DNA of 64,000 bases from Luteimonas abyssi (GTDB lineage: Bacteria; Pseudomonadota; Gammaproteobacteria; Xanthomonadales; Xanthomonadaceae): the NCBI RefSeq assembly GCF_001482195.1, contig NZ_KQ759763.1, positions 2,629,924-2,693,923 of the forward strand, read 5' to 3'. The notes under the pieces are model-generated. The model had not been told where the DNA came from and made no database searches. It saw nothing but the letters and a program-made list of their open reading frames with translations. Of this stretch, positions 48,231 through 58,178 are shown piece after piece (position 1 is the first letter of the stretch; each line of letters opens with the position of its first letter). Made by a program: the position numbers and the translations under genes.

Positions 48231-48659
48231 TTAGCCCTCCACCGTCAGGCCCATGCTGCGGGCCGAGCCCGCGATCGTGCGCACCGCCGCATCCAGGTCG
48301 GCCGCGGTCAGGTCGGGCTCCTTGGTCTTGGCGATCTCTTCGAGCTGCTTGCGGGTCACCTTGCCCACCTTCTCGGTGTTCGGGCGCTTGGAACCCGACT
48401 GGATGCCCACGGCCTTCTTCAGCAGGATCGACGCCGGCGGCGTCTTGGTGATGAAGGTAAAGGTGCGATCCGAGTAAGCGGTGATGACCACCGGGATCGG
48501 CAGACCCGGCTCCATCTTCTGCGTCGCGGCATTGAATGCCTTGCAGAACTCCATGATGTTCAGGCCGCGCTGACCCAGCGCAGGACCGACTGGCGGCGAG
48601 GGGTTGGCCTGACCGGCCTTCACCTGCAGCTTGATGTAACCGACGACTTTCTTGGCCAT
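48231..48659 (-). CDS. rplK: 50S ribosomal protein L11
   Basis: 142 residues. [20 protein letters not shown] and [18 protein letters not shown], with the rRNA-binding C-domain ending [17 protein letters not shown]11 holds the GTPase-associated centre and is needed for RelA activation. A promoter lies about 190 bp upstream, between nusG and rplK. Confidence 0.98.
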   Translation of the reverse strand: MAKKVVGYIKLQVKAGQANPSPPVGPALGQRGLNIMEFCKAFNAATQKMEPGLPIPVVITAYSDRTFTFITKTPPASILLKKAVGIQSGSKRPNTEKVGKVTRKQLEEIAKTKEPDLTAADLDAAVRTIAGSARSMGLTVEG

Positions 48660-48788
48660 CTGACTGTACTCTCCGGGTGCAAACGCCTGTTCAGGCTCCC
48701 CATCGGACCGGGAACGACTTCATCACGGGCGGCGCGCGTCCCGGTATCGCGCAGCCACCCCGGTATCCACTCTCCCGCTCGCGCGAAA

Positions 48789-48807
48789 GGCCGCACACAC
48801 GGCGGCC
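48789..48807 (-). promoter_or_regulatory. Hairpin in the rplK leader
   Basis: GGCCGC (48789-48794) pairs with GCGGCC (48802-48807), 7-nt loop. On the coding strand TTTCGCG follows. It lies about 30-50 nt after the predicted start site. Confidence 0.4.
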
Positions 48808-48845
48808 AATGCGGATGCCCGGCTCGACCGGACAGGGAGCCGCGC

Positions 48846-48854
48846 AGTATAGCA
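48846..48854 (-). promoter_or_regulatory. Extended -10 promoter of rplK-rplA
   Basis: Minus-strand TGCTATACT: hexamer TATACT (48846-48851) with a TGn extension. The -35 (17 bp upstream) is poor, which is common with extended -10 promoters. It gives rplKA a promoter separate from nusG. Confidence 0.65.
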
Positions 48855-48893
48855 GGTTTCGACCGGGACGCCAGTGAGCGGCCCGGTGAGGGG

Positions 48894-49466
48894 TCAGGCC
48901 TTCTCGACCTGCCCGAATTCCAGCTCGACCGGCGTCGAGCGGCCGAAGATCAGCACCGCCACGCGCAGACGGCTCTTCTCGTAATTGACCTCTTCGACCA
49001 CGCCGTTGAAATCGTTGAAGGGGCCGTCGATGACCCGGACCATCTGCCCGGCCTCGAACAGCACCTTCGGACGCGGCTTCTCGACGCCTTCCTGGACGCG
49101 CTGCAGGATCACATCCGCCTCGTCGTCGCGGATCGGCAGCGGCCGATCGGCGGTGCCGCCGATGAAACCCATGACCTTCGGCGTCTCCTTGACCAGATGC
49201 CAGCTTTCGCTGTCCATCCGCGGAATGCCGCCTTCGTCGTGGGTGGCGATCTGCACCAGCACGTAACCGGGGAAGAACTTGCGCTCGGAACGACGCTTCT
49301 GACCGGAGCGCATTTCCACGACCTCCTCGGTCGGCACCAGCACATCGCCGAAACGATCCTGCATGTCGGCGCGCACGATCCGGTCGCGCAGCGCCTGCGC
49401 CACCGACTTCTCGAAGCCGGAATAGGCATGGACCACGTACCAACGCTTGTCGACTTGGGTTTCCAT
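48894..49466 (-). CDS. nusG: Transcription termination/antitermination factor NusG
   Basis: 190 residues. The NGN domain begins [20 protein letters not shown] and the C-terminal KOW domain has [20 protein letters not shown]. NusG binds the beta' clamp and links RNA polymerase to Rho or to S10 on the ribosome. It is 15 bp after secE, the conserved secE-nusG pair. Confidence 0.98.
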   Translation of the reverse strand: METQVDKRWYVVHAYSGFEKSVAQALRDRIVRADMQDRFGDVLVPTEEVVEMRSGQKRRSERKFFPGYVLVQIATHDEGGIPRMDSESWHLVKETPKVMGFIGGTADRPLPIRDDEADVILQRVQEGVEKPRPKVLFEAGQMVRVIDGPFNDFNGVVEEVNYEKSRLRVAVLIFGRSTPVELEFGQVEKA

Positions 49467-49481
49467 CAGCTCGTCAACTCC

Positions 49482-49859
49482 TCAGTGCCCCAGAAACAGC
49501 CGCAGCAGCCACTGGATGACGGTATCGAACCCGGCCAGCACCAGGGCGATGACGATCACGGCGATGATCACCACCCAGGTCATGCGCGTGGCCTCCTGCC
49601 GCGACGGCCAGACCACCTTGCGCAGCTCGAATCGGGTCTCGGACAGGAACTCGCGGGTCTGCGCGCCCTTCGCGCTGAACATGAACACCCCGCCGGCAGC
49701 GACCAGGCCGACGAACACCGCCAGCGCCCGGGCCCAGGTCGGCCACGCCGAGAACCAGTAGTAGGCGAACACGCCGGCCACCACGAGCAGGATCGCCGCG
49801 GCGTACTTGACGATATCGGCGGCGGAAGCGGCCTTGGATTGTTCGACTCGGCTGTTCAC
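49482..49859 (-). CDS. secE: Preprotein translocase subunit SecE
   Basis: 125 residues from GTG 49859 (NSRVEQSKAASAADIVKYA); a longer start nine codons upstream is possible. There are three membrane helices as in E. coli SecE. The conserved cytosolic amphipathic segment FLSETRFELRKVVWPSRQEA precedes the last helix, which clamps SecY. It lies 70 bp after tRNA-Trp and 15 bp before nusG. Confidence 0.94.
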   Translation of the reverse strand: MNSRVEQSKAASAADIVKYAAAILLVVAGVFAYYWFSAWPTWARALAVFVGLVAAGGVFMFSAKGAQTREFLSETRFELRKVVWPSRQEATRMTWVVIIAVIVIALVLAGFDTVIQWLLRLFLGH

Positions 49860-49929
49860 TGGGTGTCCGTGGGATGGGATGCGCACGCCCCTCGCGGGCC
49901 GGGCACCCTGCGGAAGGGGACCGCGTAAA

Positions 49930-50005
<76 letters not shown>

Positions 50006-50051
50006 ATGAATGTACGGAATGCTCGCCGGAGCCGTCCCCTCAGACGACGAA

Positions 50052-50075
50052 GGCGGACCGAGGTTCCGGCCCGCC
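50052..50075 (-). repeat. Hairpin between tuf copy 2 and tRNA-Trp
   Basis: GGCGGACC (50052-50059) pairs with GGCCCGCC (50068-50075) with one G-U on the coding strand, followed by TTCGTCGTC. It is a possible weak terminator or processing site that would limit read-through from tuf into tRNA-Trp and secE. Confidence 0.4.
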
Positions 50076-50131
50076 TCGCTGGTTGCGGCGAAGCGGTGGG
50101 ACACCCGTATGGGCACCCCACCCTTCCGATC

Positions 50132-51322
<1,191 letters not shown>

Positions 51323-51365
51323 GGTTGCGTATCTCGATTGGCAGTTGAAATTGCTTGCAGAAAAG

Positions 51366-51441
51366 TGGTGCTCACGAATGGAATCGAACCATCGACCTCC
51401 TCCTTACCAAGGAGGTGCTCTACCGACTGAGCTACGTGAGC
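51366..51441 (-). tRNA. tRNA-Thr (anticodon GGT)
   Basis: 76 nt with encoded CCA. The acceptor GCTCACG pairs with CGTGAGC, the anticodon loop contains TTGGTAA, and the T-arm has GGTTCGATT. It is 43 bp upstream of tuf copy 2 in the same transcript. Confidence 0.97.
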
Positions 51442-51553
51442 ACGTGTTCTTCAAATCCGTTTCGCGGTGACGGCCCGCCTGGTGGTGCGCGCCCGGCGCT
51501 TCCTGCGCCCTAAACCCGTTGTGATTCCGCGACGGCCGCCGCGAGGGCGTCAA

Positions 51554-51627
<74 letters not shown>

Positions 51628-51677
51628 AACTGCGGAACCTGCACCGACCGCGATGGACTGCGAACGGCTTTGAAACT

Positions 51678-51763
51678 TGGTGGAGGGAGGTGGATTCGAA
51701 CCACCGAAGGCGTAAGCCAGCAGATTTACAGTCTGCCCCCGTTGGCCGCTTGGGTATCCCTCC
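51678..51763 (-). tRNA. tRNA-Tyr (anticodon GTA)
   Basis: 86 nt with encoded CCA and a long variable arm. The acceptor GGAGGGA pairs with TCCCTCC, the anticodon loop is CTGTAAA, and the T-arm has GGTTCGAAT. First gene of the tRNA-tuf transcript, 27 nt after the predicted start site. Confidence 0.97.
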
Positions 51764-51796
51764 GGAACCGACCCAAGGGCCGGAACAGAGCCCGCA

Positions 51797-51825
51797 ATTC
51801 TGGACTGCCGTGGAGGGGCTGTCAA
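51797..51825 (-). promoter_or_regulatory. Strong sigma70 promoter of the tRNA-Tyr-Gly-Thr-tuf operon
   Basis: Minus-strand TTGACA (51820-51825), 17-bp spacer, CAGAAT (51797-51802), then the GC-rich discriminator TGCGGGC, as in stringently controlled stable-RNA promoters. The -35 overlaps the stop codon of the upstream ion-channel gene. Confidence 0.88.
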
Positions 51826-52763
51826 CGCTTCTCGTGCGTTTGATCTGCAAGTCGTGCGTTCAACACGGCGACCTCAGAACGCAGGGCGCGCAACTCTTCC
51901 AACAGCACCGCCGGCGGCGCCAGATCCATTCCTGCGCCCCCTCCCCCATCCACCGCCGCATCCACGCAGCGATCCGCCACCGCAGGCGCGTCGCCGGGCA
52001 CCCCCGACGCGCCACCCGCTGCGGGCGTCTCGATCGTCGGCAGGCCGCCGCGCAGGGTGTCCATCGCGTTGACGATCACGGCGACGAAGAGATTCAACAT
52101 GGTGAAGCTGGCGATCAACACGAACGGCACGAAGAACAGCCAGGCCAGCGGCTGCTCTTCCATGATCGTGCGGGTGATGCCCGAGGACCAGCTGTCGAGC
52201 GTCATCACCTGGAACAACGTGTACAGCGCCCGGTCCAGGCTGCCGAACCATTCGGGATGCGCCGGCCCGAACAATCCCACCACGATCACCGCACTGACGT
52301 AGAGCAGGATCAACAACAGGCCACCGATGGCCGCGATGCCGGGCACCGCCTTCAGCAAGGCCTCGACGACGAAACGGAGCTGCGGAACCGCCGACACCAG
52401 CCTCAGCACGCGCAGCACACGCAGGGCGCGCAGCACGGCGAGCGGCCCCGACGCCGGCATCAGGGCGATCCCCACCACGATGAAGTCGAAGACGTTCCAG
52501 CCACTGCGGAAGAAGCGCGGACCGAACGCGAACAGCTTGATCGCCAGCTCCGCCACGAACACCGTCAGCGCGGCGGCATCGAGCGCGCGCAGCCACGGCC
52601 CGAAGGCCTCGCGCGCGGCCGGCGAGGTCTCGGCGCCCAGCGTGGCAGCGTTGACCAGGATCACCGCGATCACGCACCACTGCACGCGCGGCGATTCGAT
52701 CCATGCGCCGAGACGGGTCCGCAGCCCGTGTGCGGCGGCGTCGCTGAGGGGGTCGTCGTGCAT
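51822..52763 (-). CDS. Single-domain voltage-gated sodium channel (NaChBac/BacNav family)
   Basis: 313 residues with six helices. S1-S3 span about 28-103. S4 has Arg at every third place (VLRALRVLRVLRLV, residues 110-123). The pore loop is LYTLFQVMTLDSWSSGI and S6 is WLFFVPFVLIASFTMLNLF with VAVIVNAM after it, a close match to NaChBac. A heptad helix at 287-307 is the tetramerising C-terminus. The selectivity filter has Asp190 (TLDSW) where NaChBac has Glu (TLESW). Residues 240-285 are a Gly/Ala/Pro-rich linker. In marine and alkaliphilic bacteria such channels admit Na to drive motility or pH balance; the role here is unknown. Its stop codon lies inside the tRNA-operon promoter. Confidence 0.85.
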   Translation of the reverse strand: MHDDPLSDAAAHGLRTRLGAWIESPRVQWCVIAVILVNAATLGAETSPAAREAFGPWLRALDAAALTVFVAELAIKLFAFGPRFFRSGWNVFDFIVVGIALMPASGPLAVLRALRVLRVLRLVSAVPQLRFVVEALLKAVPGIAAIGGLLLILLYVSAVIVVGLFGPAHPEWFGSLDRALYTLFQVMTLDSWSSGITRTIMEEQPLAWLFFVPFVLIASFTMLNLFVAVIVNAMDTLRGGLPTIETPAAGGASGVPGDAPAVADRCVDAAVDGGGGAGMDLAPPAVLLEELRALRSEVAVLNARLADQTHEKR

Positions 52764-52812
52764 GGCGCGCCCTGGCGTGGCCTGCGGGCGGCGGCGGCCA
52801 CCCGCAGGCAGA

Positions 52813-52855
52813 TCAGACGTTGAACGTGTCAGACGTTGAGCAAGTCAGACGTTGA
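52813..52855. repeat. Three tandem 16-bp repeats at the ychF stop codon
   Basis: TCAGACGTTGA occurs at 52813, 52829 and 52845 with an exact period of 16 bp. The copy at 52845 contains the ychF stop; the two others lie just downstream of the gene and repeat its last codons plus stop. It looks like replication slippage. Confidence 0.85.
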
Positions 52856-53936
52856 AGCGGAAGTGCATCACGTCGCCATCCTTGACGATGTACTCCTTGC
52901 CCTCCAGGCGCCATTTGCCGGCTTCCTTGGCGCCGCCTTCGCCGTTGTAGCGAATGAAGTCGTCGTACCCGACCACTTCGGCGCGAATGAAGCCCTTCTC
53001 GAAATCGGTGTGGATCACCGCGGCCGCCTGTGGCGCGGTCGCGCCGATCTTCACCGTCCAGGCGCGCACTTCCTTGACCCCCGCGGTGAAGTAGGTCTGC
53101 AGGGCGAGCAGGCCGTACGCGGCCCGGATCACGCGGTTCAGGCCCGGCTCTTCGAGACCGAGATCGGCCAGGAACGCGTCGCGGTCGGTGTCGTCGAGCT
53201 GCGACAACTCCTCCTCGATCGCCGCCGACACCGGCACGACGTCGGCACCCTCGGCCACCGCGCGGGCGCGCACCGCATCGAGATGCGGATTGTCGTCGAA
53301 ACCGTCCTCGAGCACGTTGGCGATGTACAGCACCGGCTTGATGGTGAGCAGGAACAGATCACGGATGATCGCGCGGTCGTCGTCGGTGAGTGCCAGCGCG
53401 CGCACCGGCCGGCCCTCGGCCAGCCCGGCCTGCACCCGCTGCAGCACCTCGGCGCGCGCCTTGGCATCCTTGTCGCCGGTCTTGGCCGAGCGCTCGGCCC
53501 GCTGCAGCGCTTTCTCCACCGAGTCCAGGTCGGCCAGCGCCAATTCGGTATCGATCGTCTCGATGTCGGCGATCGGATCCACCCGGTTGGCGACGTGGAT
53601 CACGTCCGGATGTTCGAAGCAGCGCACCACGTGGGTGATCGCATCGACTTCGCGGATGTGGGCCAGGAACTTGTTGCCCAGCCCCTCGCCGCTCGCCGCA
53701 CCGGCGACGAGGCCTGCGATGTCGACGAACTCGACCGCGGTCGGCAGCACCTTCTGCGGCTTGACGATCTCCGCCAGCGCGTTGAGGCGCGGATCCGGCA
53801 CCGGCACGACGCCGACATTGGGCTCGATGGTGCAGAACGGGAAGTTGGCCGCGGCGATGCCGGCCTTCGTGAGCGCGTTGAACAGGGTCGACTTGCCCAC
53901 GTTGGGCAGACCCACGATGCCGCATTTGATGCCCAT
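52845..53936 (-). CDS. ychF: Redox-regulated ATPase YchF (Obg family)
   Basis: 363 residues, the family length. ATG 53936 ([20 protein letters not shown]) gives the expected N-terminus. G1 is GLPNVGKST and G3 is [20 protein letters not shown]. The G4 region (YIANVLED) lacks NKxD, as is normal for YchF, which prefers ATP. The TGS domain is at the C-terminus ([20 protein letters not shown]). It binds ribosomes and acts in oxidative stress. Pth is 100 bp upstream on the same strand, a conserved pair. Confidence 0.97.
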   Translation of the reverse strand: MGIKCGIVGLPNVGKSTLFNALTKAGIAAANFPFCTIEPNVGVVPVPDPRLNALAEIVKPQKVLPTAVEFVDIAGLVAGAASGEGLGNKFLAHIREVDAITHVVRCFEHPDVIHVANRVDPIADIETIDTELALADLDSVEKALQRAERSAKTGDKDAKARAEVLQRVQAGLAEGRPVRALALTDDDRAIIRDLFLLTIKPVLYIANVLEDGFDDNPHLDAVRARAVAEGADVVPVSAAIEEELSQLDDTDRDAFLADLGLEEPGLNRVIRAAYGLLALQTYFTAGVKEVRAWTVKIGATAPQAAAVIHTDFEKGFIRAEVVGYDDFIRYNGEGGAKEAGKWRLEGKEYIVKDGDVMHFRFNV

Positions 53937-54036
53937 GGCAGTTCCGTGATCCGTAATCCGTGATTCGCGATTGCCGACGCGCGGGCCCACCGGCTCCGCA
54001 CATCGACAATCGCCAATCCCGGCGTCGTACGACGCG

Positions 54037-54618
54037 CTACGGCTTGGCCGTATGCAGGCGCGTCATCGCATCCATGAAGTTGCCCTCCACCGCCAGCGGC
54101 AGCGCATCGAGCGCATCGTCGATCGCGCGCGCGACCACGACGGCCTCGTCCGCCGATGCCCGGCCCAGCACCCAGGGCGTGACCTTGTCCTTGCTGCCGG
54201 GATGACCGATGCCCACACGCAACCGGTGGAAGCGACCGTTGCCCTGCAACCGAATGATGTCGCGCAGGCCGTTCTGCCCGCCGTGGCCGCCGTCGAACTT
54301 GAGCCGGGCGGTCCCGGGCGGCAGGTCCAGCTCGTCGTGGGCGACCAGGGTCTGCTCGGGCTCGATCTTCCAGAACCGCTGCGCGGCCTGGACCGATTTC
54401 CCGGAGAGATTCATGAACGTGGCCGGCTTGAGCAACCACACCGGACGGCCGGCGATGTCGACGCGGGCAGCCTCGCCGAACAGCTTGGCTTCGACGCTGA
54501 AACGCCCGCCGAAGCGGTCGGCGACCGCCTCCACGAAGGCGAACCCGGCGTTGTGCCGGGTTCGCGCGTAGTCGGGACCGGGGTTGCCCAGACCGACGAT
54601 GAGTCGCAATCCGTCCAT
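54037..54618 (-). CDS. pth: Peptidyl-tRNA hydrolase
   Basis: 193 residues from ATG 54618 ([20 protein letters not shown]). The catalytic residues are visible: Asn in GLGNPG, His in TRHNAGF, Asn in TFMNLSG and Asp in [10 protein letters not shown]. It releases tRNA from prematurely dropped peptidyl-tRNAs. It lies 44 bp after rplY, with a very stable UUCG hairpin in the gap. Confidence 0.97.
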   Translation of the reverse strand: MDGLRLIVGLGNPGPDYARTRHNAGFAFVEAVADRFGGRFSVEAKLFGEAARVDIAGRPVWLLKPATFMNLSGKSVQAAQRFWKIEPEQTLVAHDELDLPPGTARLKFDGGHGGQNGLRDIIRLQGNGRFHRLRVGIGHPGSKDKVTPWVLGRASADEAVVVARAIDDALDALPLAVEGNFMDAMTRLHTAKP

Positions 54619-54629
54619 CGCATGGACCG

Positions 54630-54655
54630 GCGGGCGCGCCCGAAGGCACGCCCGC
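54630..54655 (-). repeat. UUCG-capped 11-bp hairpin between rplY and pth
   Basis: On the coding strand GCGGGCGTGCC and GGCGCGCCCGC pair (one G-U) around TTCG, giving a C(UUCG)G tetraloop. It fills most of the 44-nt gap and ends 11 nt before the pth ATG, so it may weaken pth translation. Confidence 0.65.
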
Positions 54656-54662
54656 GCGGGGA

Positions 54663-55304
54663 TCACTCGTCCTTGGCCTCGGCGTCGCCGCCTTCGGCTT
54701 CGGCATCCGGATCGGCCTCGGCCTCGACGCGACCGTGACGCGCGATCACGACGGCATGGTCGTGCTCTTTGCCCAGCTTCAGTTCCGGGATCTCGACGCC
54801 CTTCGGCAGCTTGAGCTCGGACAGGTGGATCGACTGGCCCAGCTCCAGCGCCGCGAGATCGACCTCGATGAACTCCGGCAGATCCTGCGGCAGGCAGCTC
54901 ACCTGCACTTCGTTGAGCTCGTGGGTGACCACCACGTCGGCGGCCTTGCCGGCCGGCGAGGTCTCTTCGTTGAGGAAGTGCAGCGGCACCGCCGCGCGCA
55001 GGGCCTCGTTCTCGCTCACGCGCTGGAAGTCCAGGTGCATGATCAGCTGCTTGTACGGATGGCGCTGCATGTCACGCAGCAACACCTTCTGCACGTCGCC
55101 GTTGAGGCTCAGGTCCAGGATCGAGGAATAGAACCACTCGTTCTGGCTGGCCAGCCAGACCTTCTCGTGGTCGAGCTGGATGCTGACGGGGGCGAGGTCG
55201 CCACCGTAGACAACGGCCGGAATCTTGCCGGCGTGGCGGAGGCGGCGGCTCGCACCCTTCCCCCCGTCCTCGCGGCGCTCGACCGAAATTTCATGGTTTG
55301 CCAT
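54663..55304 (-). CDS. rplY: 50S ribosomal protein L25, long (general stress protein Ctc) form
   Basis: 213 residues. Residues 1-95 are the 5S rRNA-binding L25 domain (GKGASRRLRHAGKIPAVVYG, RDMQRHPYKQLIMHLDFQRV). The rest is the TL5/Ctc beta-domain, with an acidic tail rich in Glu, Asp and Ala. It completes the 5S RNA partners with L5 and L18. It stands between prs and pth, as in many gammaproteobacteria. Confidence 0.96.
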   Translation of the reverse strand: MANHEISVERREDGGKGASRRLRHAGKIPAVVYGGDLAPVSIQLDHEKVWLASQNEWFYSSILDLSLNGDVQKVLLRDMQRHPYKQLIMHLDFQRVSENEALRAAVPLHFLNEETSPAGKAADVVVTHELNEVQVSCLPQDLPEFIEVDLAALELGQSIHLSELKLPKGVEIPELKLGKEHDHAVVIARHGRVEAEADPDAEAEGGDAEAKDE

Positions 55305-55386
55305 GTTGTGTCACTACCTTGGTTGGAAAGACCGCCTGTCGGCGGTCGGTGATGGATGCCTCCGCGACCAGAGGCACCCGCAGAGA

Positions 55387-55411
55387 CCGGGCGCGGCGAC
55401 GCCGCACCCGG
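55387..55411 (-). repeat. Hairpin after prs
   Basis: CCGGGCGCGGC (55387-55397) pairs with GCCGCACCCGG (55401-55411), one G-U, 3-nt loop, 7 nt after the prs stop. No T-run, so an intercistronic stability element rather than a terminator. Confidence 0.5.
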
Positions 55412-55418
55412 CCGTAAC

Positions 55419-56378
55419 TCAATCCACGTACAGCGAACTGACCGATTCGCCGAAAGCGACGCGGCGGATGGTCTCGGCCAGCAGCTCGGCCACGCTCAGC
55501 GCGCGGATCCGACCGCAGGCGCGGGCGGCGTCCGACAGCGGGATGGTGTCGGTGACCACCAGCTCGTCGAGCTGGGACTTGGTGATGTTCTCGATCGCCG
55601 CGCCCGACAGCACCGGGTGGGTGCAGTAGGCCACGACCTTGGTCGCGCCGTTTTCCTTCAACGCGGCGGCGGCGGCGCACAGGGTGCCGGCAGTGTCGAC
55701 GATGTCGTCGACCAGCACGCAGGTCTTGCCCTCGACGTCGCCGATGATGTTCATCACCGTGGCCACGTTGGCGCGCGGGCGGCGCTTGTCGATGATCGCG
55801 AGATCGGCGTCGTCGAGGCGCTTGGCGATCGCGCGGGCGCGGACCACGCCGCCGACGTCGGGCGAGACCACCACCATGTTGTCGGTGCCGTGCGCGCGCC
55901 AGATGTCGGCCAGCAGCAGCGGCGAGGCGTAGACGTTGTCGACGGGGATGTCGAAGAAGCCCTGGATCTGGTCGGCGTGCAGGTCGACGGTGAGCACGCG
56001 ATCCGTACCGACCGCGCCGATCATCTTGGCCGCCACCTTGGCGGTGATCGGAACCCGCGACGAGCGCAGGCGGCGGTCCTGGCGGGCGTAGCCGAAGTAC
56101 GGGATCACCGCGGTGACGCTGGCGGCACTGGCGCGCTTGAGCGCGTCGACCAGCACGGCCAGCTCGACCAGATGCTCGGCGCTCGGCGCGCAGGTCGGCT
56201 GCAGCACGAACACTTCCTGGCGGCGGACGTTCTCCTCGATCTCGACCTGGACTTCGCCGTCGGAGAACGTCGAGACCAGCGCCTTGCCGGGGCGCATGCC
56301 CAGCTCGCGGCACACGGCCTTGGCGAGGGGACGATTGGCACTGCCTGAGAAGATCAGGAGGTTGCGATCTTCTTTCAT
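55419..56378 (-). CDS. prs: Ribose-phosphate pyrophosphokinase
   Basis: 319 residues. ATG 56378 ([19 protein letters not shown]) has GGAG 8 nt upstream. [17 protein letters not shown] and the PRPP loop [13 protein letters not shown] are diagnostic, and the flexible catalytic loop has [11 protein letters not shown]. It makes PRPP from ribose 5-phosphate and ATP for nucleotides, His and Trp. It follows tRNA-Gln by 64 bp, and rplY follows it by 114 bp. Confidence 0.98.
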   Translation of the reverse strand: MKEDRNLLIFSGSANRPLAKAVCRELGMRPGKALVSTFSDGEVQVEIEENVRRQEVFVLQPTCAPSAEHLVELAVLVDALKRASAASVTAVIPYFGYARQDRRLRSSRVPITAKVAAKMIGAVGTDRVLTVDLHADQIQGFFDIPVDNVYASPLLLADIWRAHGTDNMVVVSPDVGGVVRARAIAKRLDDADLAIIDKRRPRANVATVMNIIGDVEGKTCVLVDDIVDTAGTLCAAAAALKENGATKVVAYCTHPVLSGAAIENITKSQLDELVVTDTIPLSDAARACGRIRALSVAELLAETIRRVAFGESVSSLYVD

Positions 56379-56442
56379 GGGGACGACTCCGCTCCGCTCT
56401 GACCGTGGCGGTGATGGGGATGGGACCGCACGAGGCGGCGGA

Positions 56443-56519
56443 TGGCAGGGGCGGCAGGATTCGAACCTGCGAATGCCGGGATCAAAACCCGGTGCCTTAG
56501 GCCTCTTGGCGACGCCCCT
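56443..56519 (-). tRNA. tRNA-Gln (anticodon TTG)
   Basis: 77 nt with encoded CCA. The acceptor AGGGGCG pairs with CGCCCCT, U8-C9 and a GCC/GGC D-stem follow, the anticodon loop is TTTTGAT, the variable loop has only five bases, and the T-arm has GGTTCGAAT. The last 23 nt of ispE, including its stop, overlap its 5' end. It lies in the ispE-prs gap. Confidence 0.95.
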
Positions 56520-57420
56520 GTGTAACGTCCTGCAGCGCATCCAGCAGCGGCGAGCGCGCGGCGCCGGCGACCACCCAGGCACGAAGCCCGGCCGGCAGTG
56601 CGGCGTGCGCGGCCTCGGCGGCCTCGCGTGTGGCGAATTCGACGAAGCAGCCGCTCCCGGTTCCGGTCAGCCGTGCGCGGCCGACCCGCGACAGCGCGGC
56701 GAACGCAGCCTCGACGGCAGGTTCGCGGCGACGCAGGACCGGCTCGAACGCATTGCCGAGCGGAGCACCCGAAACGAAGTCGGATATTGTCGCGGGCGCA
56801 GCATTTCGCGTCAATTCCGGGTCCGCGAACAGCGCTGCGGTCGGTGTCGGCACGCCCGGATCCACCAGCACATACCAGGCCGGCGGCAATCCGACCGGGG
56901 TCAACCGCTCCCCCACGCCTTCGGCCCAGGCATTCTCACCAACCACGAAGACCGGCACATCTGCGCCGAGCCGCAGACCCAGGGCCGCCAACTGCGCTGA
57001 CGACCGGCCGAGACCCCACAGATGATTCAACGCGACCAGCACACTGGCCGCGTCGGACGACCCTCCGCCGAACCCGCCACCGGCCGGGATGCGCTTTTCG
57101 ACGCGGATATCGGCACCATGCGAGACGCTGGCTTCTTTTTGAAGCAGTTTCGCCGCCCGCACTGCCAGATCCGCATCGGCATCCAGACCCGGCAAGGTGA
57201 CATCGGCGCGCACGATCCGCCCGTCAGCGCGCACCCGGACATGCACGGTGTCGCCCCAATCGAGCATGCGGAACATGCTTTGCAGGCTGTGGTAACCGTC
57301 GTCGCGGCGGCCGGTGATCCTCAGGAACAGGTTCAGCTTGGCCGGTGCCGGCCAGGCCGACCACGCTACCGGGTCCGCAACCGTCTTCCCGGCCGCAGCG
57401 GGCGTCGCCTCACCGCTCAC
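56497..57420 (-). CDS. ispE: 4-diphosphocytidyl-2-C-methyl-D-erythritol kinase
   Basis: 307 residues from GTG 57420, which overlaps the lolB stop as GTGA. GHMP-kinase motifs: [16 protein letters not shown] with the catalytic Lys, [19 protein letters not shown] as the ATP loop, [11 protein letters not shown], and [12 protein letters not shown] near the end. It phosphorylates CDP-ME in the MEP isoprenoid pathway. The reading frame runs into tRNA-Gln, so its last seven codons and stop are tRNA sequence. The N-terminal 15 residues are not family-like. Confidence 0.93.
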   Translation of the reverse strand: MSGEATPAAAGKTVADPVAWSAWPAPAKLNLFLRITGRRDDGYHSLQSMFRMLDWGDTVHVRVRADGRIVRADVTLPGLDADADLAVRAAKLLQKEASVSHGADIRVEKRIPAGGGFGGGSSDAASVLVALNHLWGLGRSSAQLAALGLRLGADVPVFVVGENAWAEGVGERLTPVGLPPAWYVLVDPGVPTPTAALFADPELTRNAAPATISDFVSGAPLGNAFEPVLRRREPAVEAAFAALSRVGRARLTGTGSGCFVEFATREAAEAAHAALPAGLRAWVVAGAARSPLLDALQDVTQGRRQEA

Positions 57421-58178
57421 GGGACGCCAGCGTCGACAGCCCCGTCGTCCAGCGTCCACGCATCGACGATCAGCCGAACCCGTGCGTCGTCGCGCTGCGC
57501 ATTGACACGCAGCGGCAGCACCGGCGGCGGTCCCTCCGGCGACTGCCAACCGAGGTAATCGACGGTCCAGCCGTCCTGGCGCAGGCGGACCAATTGCCCC
57601 TCCGCGTCGAACTCCACCACGGCCGGCCCGAACCGCGTGGCATCGGCGCGCGCGCCTGCCGCCCAGGCGGCCAGCGCGGCCACCGGGATCTCGAGCCCGG
57701 TGGCCTCCCGCAGCAGCAGGCCGACGTCGGCACCTTCGCGCGGCCCACCGTCGAGCCCCTCGATGCGCGCACCGTCGGGGCCGCCTTGCAGGCTCCAGCT
57801 CTGCCGGGTCACCGGCGCACTCAACGTGACCCGATACGCGCCCCCCTCCTGCCGCCAATCGAGCCGGCCATTGCCGCCGTCTCGCCCCTTCGACAGCGCG
57901 ACCCGGCCGGAGAACGCCAGCACCGGCAGGGCGGCCACCGTGGCCTCGCGCGCCTCCAGCCGCTGTTGCGCCGCCTGCTGCGCAGGCGCGTCGAGCACAC
58001 TGGACACCGGTGCCGGCCCACTCGGTACGCTGACGCAGCCCGCGAGCACGACCGCGATGCCCAACGCGGCAGCGTGCAGGCGCAGACGCCCTGCACGCGG
58101 GCCCTGCCGGGACGGCCACGCCTTTCGAACCGTTACCGTCGGCCGCCCGCTCCCGCGCATCGCGCCGCACCCGCTCAC
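57417..58178 (-). CDS. lolB: Outer-membrane lipoprotein receptor LolB
   Basis: 253 residues from GTG 58178, which overlaps the upstream TPR gene stop as GTGA and has CGGAG 7 nt upstream; an ATG at 58160 would give 247 residues. A lipoprotein signal follows ([12 protein letters not shown], lipobox Cys). The body has [22 protein letters not shown] and [13 protein letters not shown], as in LolB, ending VDYLGWQ and LPLRVNAQ. LolB takes lipoproteins from LolA and inserts them in the outer membrane. It is followed by ispE, a conserved pair. Confidence 0.85.
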   Translation of the reverse strand: MSGCGAMRGSGRPTVTVRKAWPSRQGPRAGRLRLHAAALGIAVVLAGCVSVPSGPAPVSSVLDAPAQQAAQQRLEAREATVAALPVLAFSGRVALSKGRDGGNGRLDWRQEGGAYRVTLSAPVTRQSWSLQGGPDGARIEGLDGGPREGADVGLLLREATGLEIPVAALAAWAAGARADATRFGPAVVEFDAEGQLVRLRQDGWTVDYLGWQSPEGPPPVLPLRVNAQRDDARVRLIVDAWTLDDGAVDAGVP

